Assembly (NCBI GenBank): GCA_013398175.1
Contig: VZRZ01005138.1
Location: forward strand, 211,817 to 275,816
Direction of reading: 5' to 3'
Source of the DNA: Climacteris rufus
Lineage: Eukaryota > Chordata > Aves > Passeriformes > Climacteridae
DNA: 64,000 nt
Below the pieces are notes generated by a model. That model was not told where the DNA came from. It saw nothing but the letters and a program-made list of their open reading frames with translations, and ran no database searches. How positions within the stretch are numbered: position 1 is the stretch's first letter; each line of letters opens with the position of its first letter. Below are positions 50,561-60,084 of the stretch, piece after piece. The position numbers were made by a program, and so were the translations under genes.

Positions 50561-53500
50561 TTAGGGAGTTGGAGACATCATGCAGGTACTGCACACACCT
50601 GAGGAGCATAAATTTATGTGTATGCCTTTTGCATCAATGTAACTTTTCACCAAGCAGAACTCCTCAGCATTGTCACTAAATCCTCATGCAATGTTATTAA
50701 TGTAATACACAATATTCCAGCATCTTATAATAAGTGCAGTGCCTGTGTGCAGGCAGGCTCTCATTCAGCCAAGCAGAGATGAGGATGGCTGGGGTCTCTG
50801 CCCTGCTGGCAGCACTCCTGCCCTGCTCTGGAGCCCACTCTGGTGCCAGGGATTGAATGCGGGGAAGCAGCTGCTCTCACTTCAGTGGCAGCAGAGTCTG
50901 CAGCAGCCACACAGCCTGTTCCTCATAGTAAGAGTGCCCCAATAGCAACTGAAAATTTGTTTTATGGTGGATGTTGATAACTATATGCTTATTCTGCATC
51001 TAGGTATTCAAATAATTGGAAATTCCTATGGCCTGGATCTAGCTGAGTCTGCTGAAGGATACTTTGATATTGAAGGTTAAAATCAATAGAGTGGGTTTTG
51101 ATTAATTTTCAGGTGTCTGTTCTGTGTCTAATATAGTATATTTGTATTGTGGGCTCTCATTTCTGTAAATCTGAGGTCTCCCTTTCTTGAATGAATGAGG
51201 AGATAAGCAGTTGAATTTGAAAGATATACTTTATGCAACAGACAAGCAATTTGGTTTCTGGTTATCAAAGGCCAAGAAGCAAAATAGCAATTGAATCCTC
51301 AATAGTTAACCTTTATATGTGCCTTGTGTGCCTTGCACCTCCAAAGAGCTCTGGTTTTGACCAAGCTTCCAGGGCCTGGTGCTTGACTGGGCGGCCATTC
51401 CCTGGCTTAGTAATCTGCTGTGACATCAGGGTGGCTCTTGGCATCTTTGGAAGTTTTACAGGATGTCTTCCTCAGTGGTGGTGTTTCCAGCTAGATTTTT
51501 GCTGTAATGTCATAAAGAGGAACAGAGGGGATATCTAGGACCCACTGTGCCTCTTGAGGTATGGTTAAGTTAGTGTTAAGCAAGCAGCAATGTCCCTGTT
51601 TTGAGGTCTCTTGAGTTTCACTGTGGTGGCTTTCCTCTGCTGATGGCTGATCTGGCTGCCTGATGCTGGGACAGGAGCAGAGAAGTCACCAGCTATTGCT
51701 GTTATTTATATAGCATCATAAAGTCATGTGGAAAGTCACTGGTAGCTGGTGAAAATGAATGTGTTTGCATTTGGCACAGATGCTGTATTTGTGCCTGTAG
51801 CATTTTAGTGCTGTTGTCTTCATAGTTTTGGGAGATGTTGGAAAAAAAATTGCTAAAAGGTTATGTGGGAAGCATTGATTGAGAGTCAGTTTGTCTGCCT
51901 GCCTGTGTGTCTACGTTTGCAATGATGTAACTCATCTGTGGTCTTCAGTAGCCTTTTCCTTCTGAGAAGGCTGTGATTAACCATCATTATTAATTGATTA
52001 TACATAAAATGTAATTATAGGTGTTTCATACCTGAAGTGTAGCTTTTTATTAAAAAAAAGAAGGAAAAATATGTTAAGAATTCCAAAATTGAGGCAATAA
52101 TAAAAGTAGCAGCTGGATATGCAGATGTTCATAGAGTATAATGGGATTCAGTAACGGGAAAGTCTTTTTAAGAAGGACTGATATGAGGAAAAAAATAGCA
52201 TAATTGTCAGCAGTATAGCTTCACCTTAGTTGTGGCTGGGAGCAAAGGAAAGAATGTCTTGCTTAGGAACCTGAGAATTCTTTATCTGTATTTTGCATGT
52301 AAACTGCAGCTGTGGGCGTTTTGAAGGCACCATCCAATGAGGGTGGCAAAAACCGGACAGCTGGCAGGGCCCAGTGCTGTGCCCTCATTGTGTTCCTTGT
52401 GACGGGGCACTGCTGGCTTGAAGTTCTAAACTTTTTTTTTCTTTATAAGCAAAAGCATAAATTAAAGCAAACACATTTTCTTTGGGAAAAACTGTTGCAG
52501 AATCAAAATAAAGTGACAACGTCTATATTATTTTTATCAGTAGTTATATATTGACTGCAAAATTACAAAAACTGTAGATTTGTGGACTTTTTAAACATGA
52601 TTGAAAAAATAATTCTGTTATGAACTGGTTGTTCTCAATAAAAGGCAGTGTTGCAAATCAAATTCTCTCTTAATTAAGGGATAGTTTTTGAAGTGGTAGC
52701 AACAAGTACTACTCATTGCTCCTTTATCCACTGTCACTAAGACTGATGTGTAAATGAAAAATTTTTAACCCTAGTCAAAACTGCCTGGTCACACTTCAGA
52801 TTCCTGTTTGAACAAGATAAATATATTGTTCTCTAGTTACTTCTTAAAATTCTCCTTAGCAAAACAGAGACAAAAGTAAAAATTAAGCTTCTAGAAACGT
52901 ATCACAGAGCATAAGTGCAGATTTGAAATTGAGATCTGCAGAGTTAAGGGAAGTTGCACATTGCATGTCATGGAGATTGAGCAGAAGAGATTTCTGTGAC
53001 AGGTTCTGTTTGATGGTTCCATGTATTTTGTTATATTATTGCTATTCTTTCTGATGATCTTATTTCTAATGGATAGTAGAGAAATGTAAGTACAATAATG
53101 TATGTCAAATGTAGTGGCTGTTATAAAAATAGCCAATTCCTAAATCTAGTTATTATGAATATTATATTTACAGGTGCTGCTAATATGTGAAGGTACAGGA
53201 CCTGGACTTGTGTCAGAGCTCATAGGGTGCATCTGCGTGAAGTATAGAGCTGTAAGGCATGAAGGGTAGTGCTGGAGCAGGTCTTACAGAGATGCAGGTT
53301 CCTTTTTGCTAAACAATATATACTGGCGTTGCCTCAATGACTCTTAAGTAGTTAATGGGGCACATTCCCTCAGTGCTCTACAGCAAAGGTTTTGGGTATT
53401 TTCAAAGAAAATTAATGCACTATATTTATCCTTTGTTAATGGTAGTTACAAGTAGAACTACTATTTCAAGTAATAGTTACAAGCCATTACTTTAATGGTT

Positions 53501-56500
53501 TGACAAATACCTGTGAGGACAGACTGCAATATTTCATCTGAGAAAGGACTGAATATTAAATAAATGTAACCTCCCATTGGGTCCTGCTTTAACCGCCTAC
53601 TGGTTTTGGAAGGTGAATTTAAGACCTGAAAGCATTTAAGATTAATTATTAGGGGAGAGGTTCAGTAAGACTTAGATAGCACTTTGTGTCCATAGCAATC
53701 CTTTCCCTCTGCATTATCACTTCAAACACATCATTGCAAAATGCAACTTGAGTCAGGTATACAGATGGCCTGTATTATCTTCTAATAGTTATGGGTAATG
53801 GATTAGTATATTGACTATTAATAATATTTTTCTCTTATTTAAAGTTTTTCCACACTTCTGATATGTCGGACTGAGAATTGGGATTTATCTATTAACTCAG
53901 TAGGCTGAACTGAATCTAATCCTTGAGCCCAGTACCCTGGAGAGGAAATTCTCAACTCATGACCTATTTTGCTTTAGAAGCTAGAAATAATGAAGTTGTT
54001 AAAAATGTTTAACTCAAGACTTTATGCAAGCCTTAAATGGAAGCAGAGGAGGAGACTACTTATCAAATCAAAGCAACTGTTTCCTAGAAATTCTTCTTTT
54101 TATGGTAAAATATTTTTGACATCAATTCATCTCAGTTGGGGATAACGAGATAATGCCAGTGTGAAATAATTTTGTCCATTGTGAGAAGTAAAAATTAATT
54201 GTTGATTGTAGCAACTTTTTTTTTTAATGATAGTGTTATATCCTAGAAATACTTGCCTACGTATGGAGAGAAACTTTAGAATAATTTAAAACCATTTTAG
54301 TACAAGCAACGGCAAAATAGCTATGGGAGTATCAAGCCCTTTAATTAAAAGGGGGAAAAGAGAAAAACATTGGAAGTTGCATGTAGTATCTGTTTTCATT
54401 CTATTTTTTTTTTTATAAGAGAAAGCTGTTTTGAAAGGATTTGATTATTCAGCCTGTAATTATTATAGTAGACAGCCAATCAAAAGACAATTTGTCCTAG
54501 AAAAATTCTGGTTATCAAATATGTCGTGCAGACCAATTTAAACAATATTTTAAAGTTGTTCAGGTGCCTTTATTCCAATCAAAATTCAAGAAGTAGTGAA
54601 ATAAACTGATAAACCAAGTCAATAAACAAGTGCCTCCCACTGAAACTAAACTGCTACTGTCAAAGTATCTGTTCATTTGCTAAAACCTGTTTTGAATCCT
54701 CTTCTGATACACCTGGCCTGCACCTGTGACATCTGTTACGGATTAGTTGACTTCCAAAATGCTTTGATAGAAACAAAGGGATTTAGTGAACAGCTAACAA
54801 ACAAATTACTCCTTGTCTCTGGATGAAGGATCCATAGCCATAGAAAAGCATGAAGAGTTTCTCCCTGTTGAACTATCCTGGATCAAACAGGTGTCCACCT
54901 TGTTCTGCAGATGGATCAGTAGTCAGAACAGTATGGTTCTGGTGTCCAGGTGTTTCAGTGGGTTTTTGTTTTGGACCTGAGCCAGATGCCAATCTTTTGT
55001 AAGAAAAGAAAGCAATAATGAGTCATTCACAGATGTCTCAAACACACTTAGAAGCTAAATGTCTTCCTACTGTAGCAATAATAACATAACATTAAGAGGT
55101 GAAGGCCATCAACTCAGTCAAATGGAATTAAAAAAAAGTCTCATACTTTCTTTTTCTTTTCCCTGAAGTATTATTTGTTACTTTGCAGTAGCAACCATGA
55201 TGGGCTAAATGCTTTCTTGCAGCCATAATATTCTGGTCTCAGCAAGGGGTGCATAATTTGACAGATGGATGTTGCTGAGGAAGGAGTGCAGAATGCAGGC
55301 AGGGTTGTGCTGATGAGGTGAGGAATATTAGTTTAATTGAAATAGTGTGATCAGGACTGATTTCATATAGCTTGACCTTGCCCATTTGGTGTTTTTTCTT
55401 CTTTGTTCTTCTGGTTTTCTTTGTTTCAATCACTTGTTTTCAACACTAAGTGATATAGCCTTATAGATTTGGTCTGTCTGTGGGTCTTCCAAACAGCTGT
55501 GAACACGGCAGTGGGACTCCAGCAAGGCTGCAGATGAAGACTCCACCATGGCAGCAGCCCCTGCACTGCTGTGGAGGATGCAAGTTTTGGGTAGGGGAGC
55601 AGCTGTTAGAAAAGAGGGACTTGCTTGCTCAGATGCAACTGTTGTTGCTGTAGTGTCTTCTTGTAATGAGTTGCTCCTGTAGCAGGGGCATCATCAGGGG
55701 AAGGAATATCAGAGGTTGCAACGGGAGCATGGCTGATTTTCAGAGGTACACCAAACAAAATTGTAAGGGACAAAAAGAGCACAGCACAGGAGGGAAGGCA
55801 GTCCTCTCAGAACATCTGCAATGCCAGTTAACAAGCACTAAGAAGAGATGGAGGAAAGGAAAAACTTGAGTGCTGTCCCACCAGCTTTAAGGCCTGTGAT
55901 GAGGGAATTTGACTGGTATGAAATGATAACTTTGGAAAAACAGACCTGGTGGAAGGAGGGTAATCAATGCTGCCCAGCTTTATAGGAAAGATGAGGGGGA
56001 CATACAGTTGCAGGGGAGTGGTGCTGTACGGGAAGTATTTTATAAAGTGCAACCGCATAAAAAGCATTAAAAATATTACGAGAGAAGAGCAGGTCCGTGG
56101 AACCACTGCAGGCAGAAATCTTGTGCTCTAATGAAAATGTAGTGCTAGGATTGTGTTACTAGCCCCCTGCTCAGACCTGTAATTGTGCTCAGGAAATGTG
56201 AAATGAGAGTAGAGAAGCTGCAAATTCAGTACATGCAGCAACAGTGAGATGTTTCAATAGGTGCTCTGTAGAGACAGGATTGGTGCCTTATCATGATGGG
56301 AAAAGGAGAGGATGCATGCAGATGTGCAAAGTGACTGCTTCCTAGAACACCAGGTGCATCCAGAAAGATGTTATTCTGGATGTGATCTAGACTGGTGCAC
56401 TGGAGCTGCTTGGTAATTAGTGACCATCAAAAGATGGCATTGAGCTCTATAGCTGAAGAGTGCAGAATAAATACATGCAGCACATGGTCATTTGATTTTA

Positions 56501-56799
56501 AGTACAGGATCTGCAGAGCAATGAGACAATTGGACAACAAACCCTTAAAGAATTAATCTAAAAAGCCTATAAGCACCCCGAAGGCTATTAACAATACATT
56601 TATTCTAATAAAGTTATCAGAAGCCCCCCATATGTCTTACAATAAAAAGAGAATACAAAATCATCCTCAGGAGCTTACCTCACTTGATAGAAACATCAGT
56701 GGAGGGTACTGTAGCAAAATGGCCAGAGGCTGTAAACAGGAAAGCCCACTCAAATGAGCAGTAGAGGAAAGTCCTTAAAACATGGCAGGTCAAACATAA
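50561..56799. other. Unique non-coding sequence
   Basis: A second GC-richer patch lies at 50740-50935. The interval 51950-54700 is AT-rich with nothing recognisable. The interval 55480-56799 is less AT-rich and may contain eroded upstream portions of the CR1 at 56800, but I cannot align it convincingly. It includes a small frame with a strong Kozak context (55548-55682). Confidence 0.45.
55548..55682 (+). CDS. Hypothetical 44-codon small ORF with strong Kozak context
   Basis: The start CCACCATGG is an ideal vertebrate Kozak context. The frame begins Met-Ala-Ala-Ala-Pro-Ala-Leu-Leu-Trp-Arg-Met and ends in a TAG at 55680-55682. The N-terminus is hydrophobic with a few arginines, loosely like a mitochondrial or secretory leader, but it is too short to judge. 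No TATA box, CpG island or clear splice donor supports transcription here. I do not recognise the peptide. A chance occurrence is the simplest reading; the entry is listed because the initiation context is unusually good. Confidence 0.12.
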   Translation: MAAAPALLWRMQVLGRGAAVRKEGLACSDATVVAVVSSCNELLL

Positions 56800-57032
56800 A
56801 CAGGAAATTAAAAACTTCATAAAGAATTTTAAAAATGCCTTACAAAGGATGCTCAAGCTGTTGGCAAAAAGGTCCTTACTGTATCAAATCCAGGAAATTG
56901 GTGGGACTACTTGACAACAGCAGTGTACCTGGGGGCACTAGAAGGAAAGGGCGGGGCAGAGATGGTCAGTGCATTCTTTGTGTCGATATTTGCTGTTGGA
57001 GATGCTGGGAAGATCTTTCACATGAGTTTGTT
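56800..57032 (+). mobile_element. CR1 LINE, eroded ORF2 fragment
   Basis: The stretch near 56937-57030 has the word order that I recall for the CR1 ORF2 segment between the endonuclease and reverse-transcriptase domains: GGGCGGGGCAGAGATGGTCA, GTGCATTCTTTGTGTCGATA, TTTGCTGTTGGAGATGCTGG, GAAGATCTTTCACATGAG. This corresponds to an Ala-Glu-x-x-x-x-Phe-Phe-x-Ser-x-Phe-type stretch. The A-rich part near 56805-56850 also fits. The frame is broken. It stands 5' of the CR1 3' end at 57340 in the same orientation, so both could come from one long, internally deleted CR1. Confidence 0.5.
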
Positions 57033-57110
57033 ATAATGTGTGTGATGGAGATGGTATGTTTGTTTACTTCTGACTGTGTTTTGTTTTGATGGTGTTTGTT
57101 TGTTTTTCAG

Positions 57111-57206
57111 CGTTTGGTCAGAGAAACTAAATCAACCTGGACTGACTATCCAGAAGCTGTGCTGCTGCTGCATCCCATCCTTGCAGGGAACTGGTGGGAT
57201 GTCAAT
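57111..57206 (+). other. Exon candidate, 96 bp, within the CR1 cluster
   Basis: A T-rich tract ending TTGTTTGTTTTTCAG precedes 57111 and a donor GTAAGT follows 57206, giving a 96-bp segment (32 codons). Two of the three forward frames are open; the third has a stop. In the first frame it reads Arg-Leu-Val-Arg-Glu-Thr-Lys-Ser-Thr-Trp at the start and Gly-Asn-Trp-Trp-Asp-Val-Asn at the end. I do not recognise it. It lies between CR1 pieces, so it may be an exonised or unrelated spacer sequence, or simply a chance acceptor/donor pair. Confidence 0.2.
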
Positions 57207-57339
57207 GTAAGTCCTGTCGGTAAAATTTGGCTCTAGAGACTAACTTGAGAGTTGCTGACCAGTGTGTCTGATCTCTTAGGGAGTTAGTGGCATCCCTTTT
57301 AAAGAATAACACTATTCAACACGTGGCTAATCATAAGTG

Positions 57340-57970
57340 CAAGATCCTTGCAATGTGAGTTTGCAATCCAGAAAGCTGGCTTCCTCCTGGGCTGCATCAT
57401 CAGCAGGCTGAGGGAGGGCATTCTGCCCCTCTGCTCTGGTGAGACTCCACCTGCAGTACTGCATCCAGTTTTGGAGCCTTCAGCAGAGAAAAGACATGGA
57501 TCTCTTGAAGCAGATCCAGAGGAGGCCATGAGGCTGACCAGAGAGCTGAAGTACCTCCCTTGTGAAAACAGGCTGAGAGAGCTGGGTTTGTTCAGCCTGG
57601 AGAAGTGAAGGCTCTGGGGAGACCTTGTAGCAACCTTCCTGTACTTGAAGGGGACTTATGAGAAAGATGGGCACAGACTTTTAGCAGGACCTCTAGCAAT
57701 AGGACAAGGGGTAAAGGTTTTAAACCAGAAGAGCATAGATTGAGTATAGATACAAGATTTTTTTTTTTTTTTTCAAAGGGGTTGGTCCAGCACTGGAACA
57801 GGTCACCCAGAGGAGTAGACCCCCATCCCTGGAAACATTCAAGGTCTGTTTGGACAAGGCTCCAAGCAAGTTGATCAACTTGAAGCTGTCTCTGCTTATT
57901 GCAAGGTGGTTGGATTTGATGACCTTTATAGGTCCCATTCAACCCAAACTAATCTCTGATTCTGTGATGT
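57340..57970 (+). mobile_element. CR1 LINE, truncated 3' end, first copy
   Basis: Recognised by the sense CR1 order: GCATTCTGCCCCTCTGCTCT, GGTGAGACTCCACCTGCAGT, CAGATCCAGAGGAGGCCATG, GGCTGAGAGAGCTGGGTTTG, TTCAGCCTGGAGAAG, ATAGGACAAGGGGTAAAGGT, CTGGAACAGGTCACCCAGAG and CCATCCCTGGAAACATTCAA. It ends with a GATGACCTTTATAGGTCCC-type terminus and TGATTCTGTGATG. This covers the last part of ORF2 and the 3' UTR. A T16 run (57758-57773) replaces the usual GATATTAGGAAG segment. Antisense open frames here are shadows of the repeat. Confidence 0.93.
57758..57773 (+). repeat. Poly-T run inside CR1
   Basis: T16 lies where related CR1 copies carry a T-rich stretch followed by CACTGTGAGGG-like sequence. 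A slippage expansion. Confidence 0.85.
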
Positions 57971-58138
57971 GTTGGGGAAAAGCCAGTGCCACTCTGGAGA
58001 AAATCCATACACCGTGCCATGCTGTGAGGGTTTTGTGGATGTGTGGATACAGGAGATAACAGTGCCCATAACTCCCTGCCTTGTCAGAAACCAGTGAGGC
58101 GCTTCCACTTCAAAATTTATAAAAGAAATTAAGAGCTG

Positions 58139-58781
58139 TTTTCTAGAAAGGGACTTGGGGGTGCTGGTTGACAGCCAATTCAGTATGAGCCAGTGGTTTG
58201 CCCAGGTGGCCAGGAAGGCCAATGCCACCCTGTCCTGGATCAAGAATATTGTGGCCAGCAGGGCCAAGGAAGTGATCACCCCCTGTACTCGGCACTGGTG
58301 AGGCTGCATCTCATGTTCTGTGTCCAGTTCCGGGCCCCTCACTTTATAAAGGACATGGAGATACTGGAACACGTCCAGTGAATTGTGATAAGGCTCTCAA
58401 ATGATCTAGAAAACTTGGCTTATGAGGAATGGCTGAGGGAGCTGTGTTTATTTAGTCTTGAGGAAAGGAGGCTCAGGGGGATCTCATTGCTCTTCACAGT
58501 CATGTGAAAGGAGTTTGGAGTGAGGTGGGAGCTGGTCTCTTCTATTGTGTCTGCAATGAAAATAACCCAGAAAATGGCCTTAAACTGAGATGGGAGATTC
58601 AGATAAGATATTACAATTTTTTTTTCACTGTTAGGGTAGTCAGGCCTTGGAATATGTTGCCCAGGGAGGTGGTGCAGTCACCACCCTGGAGGTATTTGAA
58701 GTGTCTGGGTCTGGCACTCATTGATGCAGTTTAGTGGTTACAGTGGTGGTGCTGGATTGATGGTTGGACTGGGTGATCTTG
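58139..58781 (+). mobile_element. CR1 LINE, truncated 3' end, second copy
   Basis: A different CR1 subfamily from its neighbour, in the same orientation. Diagnostic words: AAGGGACTTGGGGGTGCTGG, TTGACAGCCAATTCAGTATG, GCCCAGGTGGCCAGGAAGGC, CTGTACTCGGCACTGGTGAG, GAGGAATGGCTGAGGGAGCT, CTTGAGGAAAGGAGGCTCAG, GTTGCCCAGGGAGGTGGTGC and TGGTTGGACTGGGTGATCTT. It stops abruptly at 58781, just before the expected terminal segment, which appears in reverse at 58782-58814. Confidence 0.93.
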
Positions 58782-58814
58782 GAATCATAGTCATCAAGGT
58801 TGGAAGAGACCTTT
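58782..58814 (-). mobile_element. Inverted 3' tip of CR1 (micro-inversion)
   Basis: This segment reads in the antisense sense of a CR1 terminus: GAATCATAGTCATCAAGG followed by TTGGAAGAGACCTTT. Flipped, it would continue the preceding CR1 exactly as the family expects: GATCTTG, then AAAGGTCTCTTCCAACC, then TTGATGACTATGATTC. Either the last 33 bp were inverted in place or a second minus-strand CR1 tip landed end to end with the first. Inversion needs one event. Confidence 0.65.
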
Positions 58815-59854
58815 AGATTAGCACAGGATAAATGGATTATAGAAAATCTGAATGTGGAATTGCTTACACCAAGTCCTGCAGTCCTTGACCAAGGGGACTA
58901 TTGATGAAAGTAGGAGAAGTAACTCTTAAAAGCAGGAGAACATAAATATTGCTTTGTAAAGCAATGAACTTCTAGAAGTTGCGGTTGATAAAGGTTTTAG
59001 AGAGAGGTGGTTTCGAAGACAGTTCGTTTGGATTCTTGGACACCATGCCCATAAACAGCTACTAAAGAAGTAGGCAGGAGTGTGTCTGCTGCCATCACTA
59101 ATGCAGCAATTCCTCCTAACATCTCCAGTCAGAGACTAAATGCTGGACTAGTAGCATTTTTTTGATAGATCACTTTTGATTTTTAATTATCAAATTACCA
59201 TTGGTTATCAAACAAAGATGTCATCTGAATGCATGTTTCAGGGTAACTAGCCTTCTCCAGTGTAACATAGCCTGTTCAGGCTGCAGACTGAGTAAATTTG
59301 AATTATCTAGCTTTTGTTGTAGTCTGAGAATGCACTCTCAGACAGTCGCCACGGCTCAGCTGATGCCCAGTAACTTGATGACTTTGATCATGTGTTTGAA
59401 TTCCAGCATCTTGTCAACCCTGTGAGTGGGGAAGTTCTTTCTGTTGCATTGCGGTACATTTTCATACTTATTGAGCTGATGGACTCTGTTGTCAGTAGTG
59501 CTGAGAGGGGAGTAAGGAACAGCTTTTTCCTACTGTTTATAGTAAAGTTATCCAAAAATTTGTTTCTCAAACACAATTCAACTGAAATACTTATGCAAGA
59601 AAGAGCTTTGTTTTAACTTCCTCTTACTTGGCTTCTGCTGCCTTCTGAGCATCACCTGAATCCAAAACAGAATTGGTCACATGACTTGCAAATATGTGTC
59701 CTTTATCTGTGACCTTTCTGTTTATGAACTACAGTTCCTTTGCACAACTACTCAAGCTTTGGATAACTGTATTTGGTTTGCTTTCACTCAGCACAGTTGA
59801 GGACTATGATTTTGCTAAAATTCCTCCATTTGCTGTTAATTTCCTCTTTTGCAG

Positions 59855-60084
59855 GAACAAAAGGATGTTTCTTCTCTGAGCTTCCCTTCCTCTGCACCAT
59901 GGAAGCACTCTGTGACTTGCTCCCTGGATTTTGCAGACCCTCCCTTGAGTGACAGAACCTGTCTGTACCAAAGGATGTCCTCAAAGCATTTCAACTGCAA
60001 ACACCACAATGCCATTATGACCTTTCTGAGGCTTTTGAAGTTTGGGAAGGAAACAGAGCATGAAGTGGGAATGGGAATATCAAT
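59855..60084 (+). other. Exon candidate, 230 bp, open in one frame
   Basis: The acceptor is a good pyrimidine tract, TTAATTTCCTCTTTTGCAG, ending at 59854; a donor GTAGGT follows 60084. The whole 230 bp is open in one forward frame (76 codons plus 2 bases), with a TAG immediately beyond the donor as expected of intron. The translation begins Glu-Gln-Lys-Asp-Val-Ser-Ser-Leu and is rich in Ser, Lys and His with four Cys. I do not recognise it. A minus-strand frame of 94 codons overlaps it. It could be a coding exon, a non-coding RNA exon or chance. Confidence 0.2.

Noticed and set aside
57867..57882. Perfect 16-bp palindrome CAAGTTGA/TCAACTTG
   Set aside because: Lies inside CR1 at a diverged position; most likely chance mutation within the repeat.
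57592..57942. 116-codon minus-strand frame with a Lys run
   Set aside because: Antisense of the first CR1 and its T16 run.
57926..58372. 148-codon minus-strand frame
   Set aside because: Antisense shadow of the second CR1 copy.
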